A stretch of DNA of 64,000 nucleotides, taken from positions 1-64,000 of the forward strand of contig DASXTC010000059.1 in the NCBI GenBank assembly GCA_036505635.1, in the 5' to 3' direction. The notes beneath the pieces were generated by a model, which made no database searches, was not told where the DNA came from, and saw only the letters and a list, made by a program, of their open reading frames with translations. The translations under genes and the position numbers were made by a program. Position 1 is the first letter of the stretch; every line of letters begins with the position of its first letter. The stretch comes from DASXTC01 sp036505635 (GTDB taxonomy: Bacteria; Acidobacteriota; Polarisedimenticolia; JACPZX01; DASXTC01). Positions 44,708 to 53,990 of this stretch are shown piece by piece.

Positions 44708-47332
44708 ATGCCGATTGGATCCCAGGAAAAAAGGCAGGGGATCTTCCTCTTCATCGAGGAATTCTCGCGCCGCCATCCCGGCACCATCTTCATCGTCACC
44801 TTCGCGGTGGTCTGCCTCGCGGCGATCCTGGGGAGCCGCATCACCCTCGACACCGACATCCTGGCGCTGGTGCCACGCGGCGATCGCGCCATTGATGCCT
44901 TCAAGACCTCCCTGAAGGAATTCGGGGGGGCCGACTACGTGGCGGGCCTGATCGAAGCGCCGCAGGGCCACACGGCCGATGAGTACGAGGACTTCGCCGA
45001 CCTGTTCGCGGAGAAGGCCGGCGCGATGGACGAGGTGCTCCAGGTGGAGTACCGCCTCGGGGGCAGCAGCGAGCTGATCGCGCTGTTTCAGAAATACGCC
45101 CTCCTCTTCCTGCCGCCAGAGGAGCTCCCGCGCCTCAAGGAGAAGCTCACCGACGCGGCGATCCGCCGGCAGGTGGCCGACAACCGCAGGGTCCTCGAGA
45201 ACCCTTCGGCGACCTTCCTCAAGGAGATCGTCCGCATGGACCCGCTCGGCTTGCGGTCGCTCCTCTGGGACCACCTTCTCGCGGCCAAGGGCGCGCTGAA
45301 GCTCAAGCCGGTCGACGGTTACTACATGTCTCAGGACGAAAGCGCGTTGCTCGTGCTGATCAAGCCGGCCCATCCAGCCCAGGACCTCGGGTTCACCAAG
45401 CGGCTCATGGCGGGGCTCAGGCAGGCCGAGAGCGAGACGCGCCAGGAACTGTCCGCCGAGGGAGGCACGCCGGGCGCCGAGCAGGTGACGATGGACTACG
45501 CCGGGTCATACGTCATCGCGCTCGACGACTCGGAGCTGATCAAGTCGGACATGAAGCTCACCGCGGTCCTCTCGTTCTTCGGCGTGCTCGGCCTCTACCT
45601 GATCGGCTACCGCCGCTTCGGCGCGCTGATGTACAGCAGCGTCCCCCTCATGGTCGGGCAGGCCCTTACCTTCGCCGCGGCCTTCCTGGTCTTCGGCCAC
45701 ATCAACTCCGCGTCATCGGGCTTCGTCGCGATGGTCATGGGGTTGGGGACCGATTTCACGATCGTCATGTACGCGCGCTACGTCGAGGAGCGGCTGGGAG
45801 GCCTCTCGCTGCCGGACGCCAGCCGCCTGATGATGGGGGAGGGGGCCCTCGGGATGTTCGCGGGCGCCATCACGTCGGCCGGCACCTTCTACTCGATGTG
45901 CGTCACCAAGTTCCGTGGTCTCTGGGAGCTCGGGTTCCTGATCGGCACCGGGATCCTCCTCAGCATGGTGGCCATCCTTTTCCTGCTGCCCGCGATGATC
46001 CAGTGGAACGAGGGCCGGCCCCGGCGTCGCGACGTCATCCGGAAGCTCCACATCCAGTCGTTCGGCTTCGAGCGGCTGATACCGGTGTCGGCGCGTCACC
46101 CGGCCGCGACGCTCATCGCGCTGGCCGGCGCGACCGCCATCTTCGGCGCCGCCGCCTGGAACATGGGGTTCTCCGATAACATCCGCGACCTGGGCTCCCG
46201 ATCGAACAGAGGGGCCCTCGCGCAGGAGAAGGTCGCCAGGAAATTCGGCGGAGATCTCAATTTCATGATGGCGATCGTGAGGGACCCGGCCGTGGATGGC
46301 ACGGTCGAAAAGGTGCGAGCCCTCATGCAGCGCGCGCAGCCCTGGCTGGACTCGGGTGTGCTGCGGGGCACCGACTCCATCCTCAACTACCTGCCGGCGC
46401 AGTCGCGCCAGGAGCAGGTGATCCAGACGCTGAAAGCCGGCTCCGAAGGGGACTTCAGCGCAGCGAGGATCGAGAGGACATTCCGGCAAGCGCTGCGGGA
46501 GTCCGGCTTTCGCGAGAACGCGTTTGACGATTATCTCGTGGACCTCCGCGAGAGCCTCTCCCGCAACCGGCCTCTGAGGCTCGCCGATCTCCAGGCGGCC
46601 AACCTGGGCGCCGTCCTCGACCGGTACATCAAGCGGTCCGCGCCGGCGCCGGCGCCGGGGCAGGAGGCCGGAACCTATCAGGCCGCCGTCTACCTCTTCA
46701 TGGCCGAGGGCAGGTTCCGGCGCGAGGCGCCGGCCGGGCTGGTGGCGGCGATCCAGGGGGACGATCCGGACATCTCGGTGACCGGTGTGAACGTCGTCAG
46801 CAAGCGGCTGCGGGAGATCTTCGCTCACGACGCCAAGATCGCCATCAGCGTCGGTCTGGTGCTCGTGAGCGTTCTCCTTTGGCTCGACTTCCGATCGGTG
46901 AGAATGATGGTCCTCGCCAACCTTCAGGTGCTCGTGGGGGTCGTCTGGATGCTGGGCGTCATGAGCCTGTCCGGTGTCCAGATGAACTTCGTGAACTGCT
47001 TCGTGGCGACGATGATCCTGGGCGTGGGCGTGGACTACGGCATCCACATGATCCACCGCATGCGCGTCAACGGCGGCGTGGTGGACTCAGGGATCATGGA
47101 GACGGGCAAAGCGGTGGCGATGGCCGCGATGACCAACATCGTGGGATTCGGTTCGCTCACGTTCTCCAACTACCCGGGTCTGCGCAGCGTGGGGATCATC
47201 TCCTCGGTGGGGAGCCTGGCCTGCCTGATCACGGCGGTCACGTTGCTGCCGGCGGCGCTCTCGCTTCCGGGGTGGGCGGCCTCTCCGGCGCCGGCGCGGC
47301 GTGAGACGGGCGCCAGGGAGTCGACCGCGTGA
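44708..47332 (+). CDS. MMPL-family RND exporter
   Basis: An 874-residue transporter with the two-repeat RND plan: one membrane helix, a large periplasmic domain, five helices (from LTAVLSFFGVLGLYLIGY to LLSMVAILFLLPA), then the same again. The second block's FVNCFVATMILGVGVDYGIHMIHR carries the acidic residue used for proton coupling. It resembles exporters of hopanoids or other lipids (HpnN-like). A related inverted repeat lies just upstream. uppP begins ten bases after its stop, so envelope lipid handling may be a shared theme. Confidence 0.87.
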   Translation: MPIGSQEKRQGIFLFIEEFSRRHPGTIFIVTFAVVCLAAILGSRITLDTDILALVPRGDRAIDAFKTSLKEFGGADYVAGLIEAPQGHTADEYEDFADLFAEKAGAMDEVLQVEYRLGGSSELIALFQKYALLFLPPEELPRLKEKLTDAAIRRQVADNRRVLENPSATFLKEIVRMDPLGLRSLLWDHLLAAKGALKLKPVDGYYMSQDESALLVLIKPAHPAQDLGFTKRLMAGLRQAESETRQELSAEGGTPGAEQVTMDYAGSYVIALDDSELIKSDMKLTAVLSFFGVLGLYLIGYRRFGALMYSSVPLMVGQALTFAAAFLVFGHINSASSGFVAMVMGLGTDFTIVMYARYVEERLGGLSLPDASRLMMGEGALGMFAGAITSAGTFYSMCVTKFRGLWELGFLIGTGILLSMVAILFLLPAMIQWNEGRPRRRDVIRKLHIQSFGFERLIPVSARHPAATLIALAGATAIFGAAAWNMGFSDNIRDLGSRSNRGALAQEKVARKFGGDLNFMMAIVRDPAVDGTVEKVRALMQRAQPWLDSGVLRGTDSILNYLPAQSRQEQVIQTLKAGSEGDFSAARIERTFRQALRESGFRENAFDDYLVDLRESLSRNRPLRLADLQAANLGAVLDRYIKRSAPAPAPGQEAGTYQAAVYLFMAEGRFRREAPAGLVAAIQGDDPDISVTGVNVVSKRLREIFAHDAKIAISVGLVLVSVLLWLDFRSVRMMVLANLQVLVGVVWMLGVMSLSGVQMNFVNCFVATMILGVGVDYGIHMIHRMRVNGGVVDSGIMETGKAVAMAAMTNIVGFGSLTFSNYPGLRSVGIISSVGSLACLITAVTLLPAALSLPGWAASPAPARRETGARESTA

Positions 47333-47342
47333 AGCGCCTGCC

Positions 47343-48131
47343 ATGATCTGGATCGCGCTCCTGCTCGGGCTGATCGAGGGCCTGACGGAGTTCCTGCCGG
47401 TCTCCTCGACCGGCCACCTCATCATCGCGAGCCACCTGCTCGGCTTCACGGGCGAGACGGCCTCGACGTTCGGTATATTCATCCAGCTCGGCGCGATCCT
47501 GGCCGTCATCTGGGAATACCGCCAACGTCTGACGCGGGTCGTGATGGGCGCGCTGGCGGACCGGGCCTCGTTCGGGCTCCTGAGCAACCTCGCGCTCGCG
47601 TTCCTGCCCGCGGCGGCGGCCGGCTTCCTCCTGCATGACTTCATCAAGGAGAGCCTCTTCGGCCCGGTCACCGTCGCGGCCGCGCTGGTGGCGGGTGGAG
47701 TGGCGATGCTGGCCATCGAGTGGTCCTCGCCCAAGGCCGAGGTCGCGGACGTGATGCGCATCTCCTGGCGCCAGGCGCTCGGGGTGGGCCTCGCGCAGAC
47801 CCTCTCGTTGTTCCCCGGGGTGTCCCGCGCCGCCGCGACGATCATGGGCGGCATGGTCTGCCGGCTGGACCGCAGGACCGCCACGGAGTTCTCGTTCTTC
47901 CTCGCCATCCCGACGATTCTGGCCGCGACGCTCTACGACCTGCTCAAATCGTGGAGCGGGTTGGCCCGGGCGGACCTGCCGGTTTTCACGGTGGGGCTCG
48001 CCGCGGCCTTCGTGTCGGCGCTCGTCGCGGTGCGCGGCTTCATCCGTTTCATCTCCCGGCACGACTTCAGGCCCTTCGCCTGGTACCGGATCGGCCTCGG
48101 GCTGGTGCTGCTCCTCTATTTCCTGAAGTGA
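47343..48131 (+). CDS. uppP: Undecaprenyl-diphosphatase
   Basis: Recycles undecaprenyl pyrophosphate to the monophosphate carrier for cell-wall and polysaccharide synthesis. The 262-residue membrane protein has the catalytic motifs LIEGLTEFLPVSSTGHL and LSLFPGVSRAAATI. Eight hydrophobic segments are visible. It follows the MMPL gene closely and probably shares its transcript. A supply of carrier lipid would suit the polysaccharide locus a few kilobases to the right. Confidence 0.96.
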   Translation: MIWIALLLGLIEGLTEFLPVSSTGHLIIASHLLGFTGETASTFGIFIQLGAILAVIWEYRQRLTRVVMGALADRASFGLLSNLALAFLPAAAAGFLLHDFIKESLFGPVTVAAALVAGGVAMLAIEWSSPKAEVADVMRISWRQALGVGLAQTLSLFPGVSRAAATIMGGMVCRLDRRTATEFSFFLAIPTILAATLYDLLKSWSGLARADLPVFTVGLAAAFVSALVAVRGFIRFISRHDFRPFAWYRIGLGLVLLLYFLK

Positions 48132-48194
48132 CGTGGGGCTGCCGGTCCGCGCGAAGTGCGCTATGCTTGCCCCTCGGAACCGGAGGGACACGCG

Positions 48195-48770
48195 ATGAAT
48201 CGACTTCATCTCAGACTTTCGGTGGCGGCCACACTGGCGGCGCTCCTGATCGGACCGGCTCTGGCGGGCCGGCGCGAGGTCAGGGAGAAATTCTCGGGCG
48301 GCACGTTCTACCTCCAGCACAACCTCTTCTACGACGGGGACTCGGCGGCGTGGGAGAACTTCATCCTGACCCCCGATTTCGTCCCGATTGGGACGAAGAT
48401 GACGGTCAGGAGGGTGGGAAGAGAGGAGGTCGCGCTGGCGGTGGAGGGACGCGACGAGAAGCTCTACCTGCAAATCGAGGACTGCGCGCCCGATCTGGAA
48501 ACGGTCCTGGACCGGATCCTGGGGAACGAGCCCCCATCGCTCGACGGGTTCGGCGATGTGGACCTCAAGGGGATCCGATCGGGCCGTATCCTCGAGGGGA
48601 TGTCCCGGCAGGCAGTCTTCAGGGCGGTCGGCTACCCGCCTTACCGCCACGCGGCCCACGACGTGGGCAATCCGGATCTCGAGGCGGACGAGCTGACATG
48701 GATGAAGGGCGTCCTGGATCGGATCATCATCAAGTTTGATGACGGGAAGGTCGCCTCGATCGACGACTGA
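48195..48770 (+). CDS. Secreted protein of unknown function (intact copy of a tandem pair)
   Basis: A 191-residue exported protein. The ATG at 48195 follows CGGAGGG, and a -10-like TATGCT lies at 48162. A signal peptide (LRLSVAATLAALLIGPALA) leads to a mature part with FYLQHNLFYDGD. Near the C-terminus GMSRQAVFRAVGYPPYR resembles the turn of SmpA/OmlA-type envelope proteins, followed by the acidic terminal strand IIKFDDGKVASIDD. The same C-terminal region is repeated in the next gene, which is damaged. Confidence 0.75.
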   Translation: MNRLHLRLSVAATLAALLIGPALAGRREVREKFSGGTFYLQHNLFYDGDSAAWENFILTPDFVPIGTKMTVRRVGREEVALAVEGRDEKLYLQIEDCAPDLETVLDRILGNEPPSLDGFGDVDLKGIRSGRILEGMSRQAVFRAVGYPPYRHAAHDVGNPDLEADELTWMKGVLDRIIIKFDDGKVASIDD

Positions 48771-48783
48771 GAGGAGCCGACTC

Positions 48784-49094
48784 ATGAAGAGAGCGTACGT
48801 CCGGCTGGCGGTTGCGGCCCTCGTCGCTGGAGCAAGGCCCCGTCGCTGGAGCGTCTGTCGGATCTCGATCGAGCAGGCATCAAGGCTGCCAAGGTCAAGG
48901 AGGGGATGACCAGAAGGGGGGTTTTCCTGGCGGTGGGGTACCCCCCCTACTATTACTCGCCTCCGTTTTTCCTCGACAAGAAGGCCGCCTCCAACCACGA
49001 CACCGACGCCGACACGCTGACCTACATGGCCAGCACCTGGGACTTCCTCGTCATCGAGTTCAAGGAGGGGAAGGTCCTTTCGGTCGAGGATTAG
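48784..49094 (+). pseudogene. Decayed tandem copy of the preceding secreted protein
   Basis: An ATG with a ribosome binding site opens a signal peptide (MKRAYVRLAVAALVAGA), but the frame then leaves the coding track. The remaining C-terminal half reads on in another frame as KVKEGMTRRGVFLAVGYPPYYY and ends EFKEGKVLSVED, clearly paralogous to the end of the previous gene. About 85 residues between signal peptide and C-terminal half are missing. The break lies between two copies of CGTCGCTGGAGC (48822-48833 and 48841-48852). Confidence 0.8.
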
Positions 49095-49699
49095 ACCAGT
49101 CGCGCGGCGCGTGTCTTCCGGCGCGGCCGCAGCAGGGCGCGCGCGGGTGCGCCGTCGGCTCCGGGGATCAGGAGCGGCAGCGCGATGAGGTGATATCGCC
49201 CGGGCGGTGCCGCCGACAGGTCGAGCCCCTCGAGGACCACCACGCCCGAGCGGAGCAGCTCCCGGTGCGCCGGCAGATCGGGGTCGCCAATCGGATCGAC
49301 CGACAGGCCGTCGGTGCCGACGAGCAGGACTCCGCGGCGCACCAGCTCGCGGGCCCCGTCCGGGGAGAGCGTGGCCTGGCCCCTAAGCAGGACCCGGGCC
49401 CGGCGCGGCAACTGCCAGCGCTTCACATCGCGCGCTCCGATGGAGGGCCCGGACGCCCGAACCACGAGCGCGGGCCCCACCATCGCCTCCAGGCTCAGCG
49501 AGTCGACGCCGCCCCGGCCGCCGGTCAGGTGGTTCGGCCCGTCCACATGCGTGCCGGCGTGCAGGCTCGTCCGGATCACCGAGACGCGGGCGTGATCCCC
49601 CCGGGCCGGGTCGCCGATCAATTCGATGGAGACCGGGGGGTCCCCCGGATAGGTGCGCGTGGCGGGTCCCAGGGCGACGGTGATGTCGATGAATCTCAC
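49091..49699 (-). CDS. Cyclase-family (kynurenine formamidase-like) metal hydrolase
   Basis: A 202-residue protein of the KynB/cyclase family. The metal-binding HAGTHVDGPNH (HxxxHxD) is intact, and IDITVALGPATRTYPGDPP is the family's N-terminal. This family includes arylformamidases that cut N-formylkynurenine and related amide hydrolases. No kynurenine genes are nearby. It starts at a GTG and converges with the decayed secreted-protein gene, overlapping it by four bases. The C-terminal tail is basic and non-conserved. Confidence 0.87.
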   Translation of the reverse strand: MRFIDITVALGPATRTYPGDPPVSIELIGDPARGDHARVSVIRTSLHAGTHVDGPNHLTGGRGGVDSLSLEAMVGPALVVRASGPSIGARDVKRWQLPRRARVLLRGQATLSPDGARELVRRGVLLVGTDGLSVDPIGDPDLPAHRELLRSGVVVLEGLDLSAAPPGRYHLIALPLLIPGADGAPARALLRPRRKTRAARLV

Positions 49700-49709
49700 C
49701 CGCCCCTCG

Positions 49710-50813
49710 TCAGGGGTTCGGGGGAGGGTTGGAGGGCGGACTCCCCGGAGCCTTGGGTCTGAGCTGGATCTCCGAGCTGGGGATCTCGGCTACCTCCTCG
49801 TACTGCACTTCCTGCCTGGGGTCGGGCATGGTCTTGCCGTCGCATTCCCAGTACGGGTTGATGAAGTAGTTGAGCGGGACGCCGGCCTGCGGGGGGTTCA
49901 GGTGCACCTCGCGACCGACCGCCAACGCGAGACGCCGTTCGTCCACCGAGCCGAAGGAGTAGGCCTTCCTGGTCGGGTTGCGCCTGGCCTCAGCCGGATC
50001 GACGGGGATCCATCCCGTCCCGGGGAGGTAGAACTCCGCCCAACCGTAGTACCCGTCAACCGAGCCGCGGCGGATCCCGGCGGGGAACTTCCAGCCTGTC
50101 ACGGTGCGCGCGGGCACGCCGGCGGCCCGGCAGAGCGCCACGAAGGCGGCGGCCATGTCCAGGCTGTCTCCCTTCATCATCTTGAGGGTGACCGAGAGAT
50201 TGCCGAGGCCGGCGCCCTGCAGCTCGCGAGGGCTGGACAGGAGGGCCACGTTGGCCACCACGTACTCGAAAATGGCGCGCGCCTTGCCCAGCGCAGTCTT
50301 CTCCTTGGACGCGATCTTCGAGGCGCGGGACCGCAGGTCATCGTCGGGCAACCCCGTGGGGTCCGGTTTCAGCCATCGCTCCCCGATCTTCCGATCCTCC
50401 TCGCCCGGTGCCCTGGCCGGCACCCCCTCGAGGTTGCCGTGGACCTGCTCGGTGCGCTCTACGAAGAAGCCGATGAGGACCTGCATCGGGACGCCGCCGC
50501 GCGGTCCGCTGTGCAGGTAGCCGGCGATCGTCTGATGGTCCGCGATCTCGTTGGTGGAGATGTTGAAGGGTCCCTGGGCCATGAGCTGCTCGATCCTCTG
50601 GTGCACGTCGGGGAAGGGGATGGGGAGCCAGCAGTCTGTTGACTGGGCTTCCCGCGGGATCTTGCCGAAGTAGGTGCGCGTCTCGACCCGGAACCTCGCG
50701 GCCTTCGGCCCCGGCGCCTGCCGTGCGAACCCGGGGGACCCTCCCGTCACCAGGACGGCTGCCACCACCACCGCCGCGAGCCTCTCCCGCCTTCCAGACA
50801 TCATGCTCACCAT
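49710..50813 (-). CDS. Exported transglutaminase-fold protein with catalytic Cys and His replaced
   Basis: A 367-residue protein started at the ATG that has GGAGG six bases upstream. A signal-like segment (RLAAVVVAAVLVTGG) is followed by a beta-rich region and a transglutaminase-like core. The helix GDSLDMAAAFVALCRAAGVPAR normally has Cys three residues in; here it is Ser217. The strand YYGWAEFYLPGTGWIPVDP normally carries His; here it is Tyr256. Asp272 is kept. It is therefore probably not a transglutaminase or cysteine protease of the standard kind. It precedes the cyclase-family gene on the same strand. Confidence 0.85.
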   Translation of the reverse strand: MVSMMSGRRERLAAVVVAAVLVTGGSPGFARQAPGPKAARFRVETRTYFGKIPREAQSTDCWLPIPFPDVHQRIEQLMAQGPFNISTNEIADHQTIAGYLHSGPRGGVPMQVLIGFFVERTEQVHGNLEGVPARAPGEEDRKIGERWLKPDPTGLPDDDLRSRASKIASKEKTALGKARAIFEYVVANVALLSSPRELQGAGLGNLSVTLKMMKGDSLDMAAAFVALCRAAGVPARTVTGWKFPAGIRRGSVDGYYGWAEFYLPGTGWIPVDPAEARRNPTRKAYSFGSVDERRLALAVGREVHLNPPQAGVPLNYFINPYWECDGKTMPDPRQEVQYEEVAEIPSSEIQLRPKAPGSPPSNPPPNP

Positions 50814-50868
50814 GCGTGCCTCCGCGAAGGGCATGATGGTAGCACGCAGATGGGAGGTTCGCCGGGGA

Positions 50869-52290
50869 TCAGGCGGGGGAGCGCTTGCCGAACCCTCGGC
50901 GCTTCATCTCTCCCCACCCGCGACGCCTGCGCACGAAATCGTAGAAGGCCTTGACCTTGAAGGCGCTCAGGATCTGGCGGTACCCGAAGTTCTCCAGCAC
51001 CGCGTAGACCATCAGCCTGGCGAGGTCGAGCCAGCCTGGGTAGCGGCGGAAGGAGATCTCCTCGAGCAGCACGGCCGCCACGGACAGGAAGACCCCGTAG
51101 AGGACGGCCAGGGCGAAGAAGAGGATGAAGAACTGGAGGTTGAGGATGCCGAGGTACCAGGCCAGCGGCACGCTGATGTAGCCGGTCAGCTCGATGAAGG
51201 GCCCCAGCATCTCGAATATGACGAAGTAAGGGAAGGCGACGAGCCCGATCACGCCGTACCTCGGGTTGAGGAGCATGCGCCGGTGACGCCAGAGGCTCTG
51301 CAGGAGCCCGCGGTGCCAGCGGTTCCTCTGCCGGCGGAGTATCTGGAACGTGTTCGGCACCTCGGTCCAGCAGACCGGGTCGGGCACGAAGACGATCCGG
51401 TATTTCATCTTCTTGCGGCGGCAGTTCTCGTGCAGCCGCACGACGAGCTCGAGGTCCTCCGTGTCCGACTCCGAGTCATAGCCGCCCACCTCGATCACCT
51501 CGGATTTCTTGTAGAGCCCGAACGCTCCCGAGATGATGAGCAGCGACCGCATGACGCTCCACCCGATGCGCCCCGTGAGGAAGGCTCTCAGGTACTCAAC
51601 CACCTGGAGGATCGGCAGCGCCCTGGGCGGCAGGTGGATCTTGGAGACCCGCCCTTCGTGCACTTCACAACCGTTGGCGATGCGGACGATGCCGCCAACC
51701 GCGACCATCTCGGCGGGATGCTCCATGAACGGCTTCACCACGCGCAACAGCGCGTTGTCCTCGATGATCGAGTCGGCGTCCACGGAGCAGAAGAGGGGGA
51801 ATCTCGCCATGTTGATTCCGGTGTTCAACGCGTCGGACTTTCCACCGCGCTCCTTGTCGATGACGGTGAGGTTCTGATGCGTCAGCGACCCGTAGATCCC
51901 CCGGACGGGTCTGGTCGGGATCGACCGTTTATAGACCTTGTCGAGTCGGCGGAGATCGAACGCGTCAACGAGGTTCCTGAGGGTCCGGTCGGTGGAGTCG
52001 TCGTTGATCACGATGATCTCGAACTCGCTGTAGTTGACGAGCTGAAGCGATCGGACCGTTTCGACGATGTTCTTCTCCTCGTTGTGCGCGGGCACCAGGA
52101 TGCTGATGGGCCAGGTCATGTCGGACTGGAGGATCTGCTGGTAGTCCGAGAAGAAGGTGCGCTTGATGAACTTCAGCACCTCGACCAGGGAGACGAGGAA
52201 AAGGAGGAAGTAGATCGTGTTGAGGCTGAGGAAATAGACCAGCACGAAATCGTTGAAAACGATGATCGCGTCGATAAGGAACTGCCTCAT
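50869..52290 (-). CDS. Processive family-2 glycosyltransferase (PgaC-like)
   Basis: A membrane polysaccharide synthase of 473 residues. Two N-terminal helices are followed by the GT2 domain: ISILVPAHNEEKNI, VINDDSTDR, the metal-binding SVDADS (171-173), TED (277-279) and the polymerising QxxRW as QRNRW (321-325). Three or four C-terminal helices complete the pore region. This layout matches synthase-dependent exopolysaccharide systems such as PNAG PgaC. It is the last gene of a five-gene leftward set, 22 bases after the HEAT protein stop. Confidence 0.93.
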   Translation of the reverse strand: MRQFLIDAIIVFNDFVLVYFLSLNTIYFLLFLVSLVEVLKFIKRTFFSDYQQILQSDMTWPISILVPAHNEEKNIVETVRSLQLVNYSEFEIIVINDDSTDRTLRNLVDAFDLRRLDKVYKRSIPTRPVRGIYGSLTHQNLTVIDKERGGKSDALNTGINMARFPLFCSVDADSIIEDNALLRVVKPFMEHPAEMVAVGGIVRIANGCEVHEGRVSKIHLPPRALPILQVVEYLRAFLTGRIGWSVMRSLLIISGAFGLYKKSEVIEVGGYDSESDTEDLELVVRLHENCRRKKMKYRIVFVPDPVCWTEVPNTFQILRRQRNRWHRGLLQSLWRHRRMLLNPRYGVIGLVAFPYFVIFEMLGPFIELTGYISVPLAWYLGILNLQFFILFFALAVLYGVFLSVAAVLLEEISFRRYPGWLDLARLMVYAVLENFGYRQILSAFKVKAFYDFVRRRRGWGEMKRRGFGKRSPA

Positions 52291-52311
52291 GGTCGCTCCC
52301 TCAGCGGGTCG

Positions 52312-53583
52312 TCACGCGGTCGGATGCGGCTGGACCCGCAGCCCCAGGATGATTGCCAGCCGCTGGCGGATGGAGCCCTCGGGATGGTTGTGGGCGATCT
52401 CCGTCAGAAGGTCGGTCCGCTTGAGCTTGACCAGCTTTGCCATCACGTCGAGGGCCAACTGGCGCTCCCTGCCCTCCTCGGAGGCCAGCCGCGCGATCAT
52501 CGAATCGAGCACGCCCGACTCCTGAAGCATCTGCACCGCCTGCTGCGCGGCATAGGTGTCCTTCGAATCGAGCATCGCCAGCAGGGCGCTCATGCCGCGC
52601 TCCCCCTTGTTCTTGAGGGCCTCGGCCGCGTTGGCGCGGACCCACCACTGTGGGTCGGCAAGCGACGTGCACAGCGCCTCGATCGAGCCCTCCTCCTTGA
52701 GTCGCCCCAGCGCCTTGGCGGCCATCGCCCGGACGAACCAGGCCGGGTCCTTGAGCGCGTCGCCGAGGTGGGACGCGGAGGTCGGATCGCCGATCGAGCC
52801 GAGCGCGAATGCGGCCCGAGCGCGGATGTCCGCGTCCTGGTGCTTCAGCAGATCCCGCAGCAGTGAGATCGCCTTGAGGCTCCGGATCCTGCCGAAGATG
52901 TCGATGGCCGAGATCTTCGCGTGCTGGGGGAAGTGGTCGAACTCCTGAAGCAGGATCTCGACGGACTCGTCTCCGGCGCCGATCAGGATCCCCGCCACGC
53001 GAATGGCCGACCACCGGCCCGGGTCCTTCAGGGCCAGCGTGAGGGGCCTGAGGGCCTCCGAGGTGCGGATGTTGCCCAGGGCGCGGGCCACGCGCACCCG
53101 CACCTCCGGCACGGGGTCGTTCATGTGATCGATCAGCGATCGGGTCGCCTTCTCGCTCCCCATGAGGCCGAGCTTCTCGGCCGCCTCGGCGCGGGTCCAC
53201 CACCGCCGGCTCTCGAGGTTGGCCAGGTAGTGATCCACGAAGCCCAGTTTCTCGAACGCATCGCGGGCGCGCTCGCGCACCGAGCCCTTCACCACGCGGC
53301 CCATCTCGAAGAAGATCCGCTCCACGAGGACGCGCTCGCTGCGGTGGATGGGGCGTGGGAGGTACTTCTCGAGCGCCTCCTTGCCGACCGCGTACTTGAA
53401 GAAGCCGGGCTCCAGCTCCGCCCGGCGGAGCCTGAGACGCGCCTCGACGATCTCTCGCCAACCCTTGCTGATGATGATGATGCCGACCAGCAGCAGGAAG
53501 AAGGCGCTCACGCCGACCAGCAGCGCGATCACGAACTCGTACATCGGGCCAACTTCCTGCGACCACCACGGCATCGTCGGCAT
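52312..53583 (-). CDS. Membrane-anchored HEAT-repeat protein
   Basis: A 423-residue protein with one N-terminal transmembrane helix (FVIALLVGVSAFFLLLVGIII) and a cytoplasm-facing array of HEAT repeats. At least seven copies of the A-helix/B-helix unit are visible, for example DPVPEVRVRVARALGNI, DADIRARAAFALGSIGD and DPAWFVRAMAAKALGRL. HEAT arrays are scaffolds. Placed between a lone receiver domain and the glycosyltransferase, it may tether or regulate the synthase. The start has GAGGAG eight bases upstream. Confidence 0.9.
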   Translation of the reverse strand: MPTMPWWSQEVGPMYEFVIALLVGVSAFFLLLVGIIIISKGWREIVEARLRLRRAELEPGFFKYAVGKEALEKYLPRPIHRSERVLVERIFFEMGRVVKGSVRERARDAFEKLGFVDHYLANLESRRWWTRAEAAEKLGLMGSEKATRSLIDHMNDPVPEVRVRVARALGNIRTSEALRPLTLALKDPGRWSAIRVAGILIGAGDESVEILLQEFDHFPQHAKISAIDIFGRIRSLKAISLLRDLLKHQDADIRARAAFALGSIGDPTSASHLGDALKDPAWFVRAMAAKALGRLKEEGSIEALCTSLADPQWWVRANAAEALKNKGERGMSALLAMLDSKDTYAAQQAVQMLQESGVLDSMIARLASEEGRERQLALDVMAKLVKLKRTDLLTEIAHNHPEGSIRQRLAIILGLRVQPHPTA

Positions 53584-53594
53584 GCGGCGGCTCC

Positions 53595-53975
53595 TCAGCC
53601 CCTGGAGTTGCCCATGAGCTTGCGCGCCCTCGCGACCAGTTCCAGGGCGTTGAAGGGCTTGCGGATGTAATCGTCCGCCCCCACCTCGAACGCCCGCAGG
53701 GCATCCTGCTCGCGCTCCTTCATGGAGAGGATGATGACGGGCACGTTGGCCGTCTCGCCGGCCGACTTGATCTTCTGGCAGATCTCGAACCCGTCGTGAT
53801 AGGGCATGACGAGGTCGAGGATCACCAGATCGGGTTTCGCCTCCTTGATGACTTTCAGCGCCTTCTCCCCGTCCTCGGCGACGCTCACCTCGAACCCTTC
53901 GTCCTGGAAAACCGCCGAGAGGAACTTGGTCACGATGGGGTCGTCGTCGGCGACCACGATCCGATGCTGTCTCAT
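53595..53975 (-). CDS. Single-domain response regulator (REC only)
   Basis: A 126-residue receiver with no output domain. The acidic pocket is VVADDDP, the phospho-acceptor Asp is in LVILDLVMP, the switch Ser is in IILSMKE and the Lys is in DYIRKPF. AGGGAG precedes the ATG. It lies between the outer-membrane-type protein and the HEAT protein, 11 bases from the latter. Because it lacks a DNA-binding part it probably acts by protein contact, perhaps on the HEAT protein or the synthase. No histidine kinase is nearby. Confidence 0.95.
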   Translation of the reverse strand: MRQHRIVVADDDPIVTKFLSAVFQDEGFEVSVAEDGEKALKVIKEAKPDLVILDLVMPYHDGFEICQKIKSAGETANVPVIILSMKEREQDALRAFEVGADDYIRKPFNALELVARARKLMGNSRG

Positions 53976-53990
53976 CTGAGTCGTCTCCCT

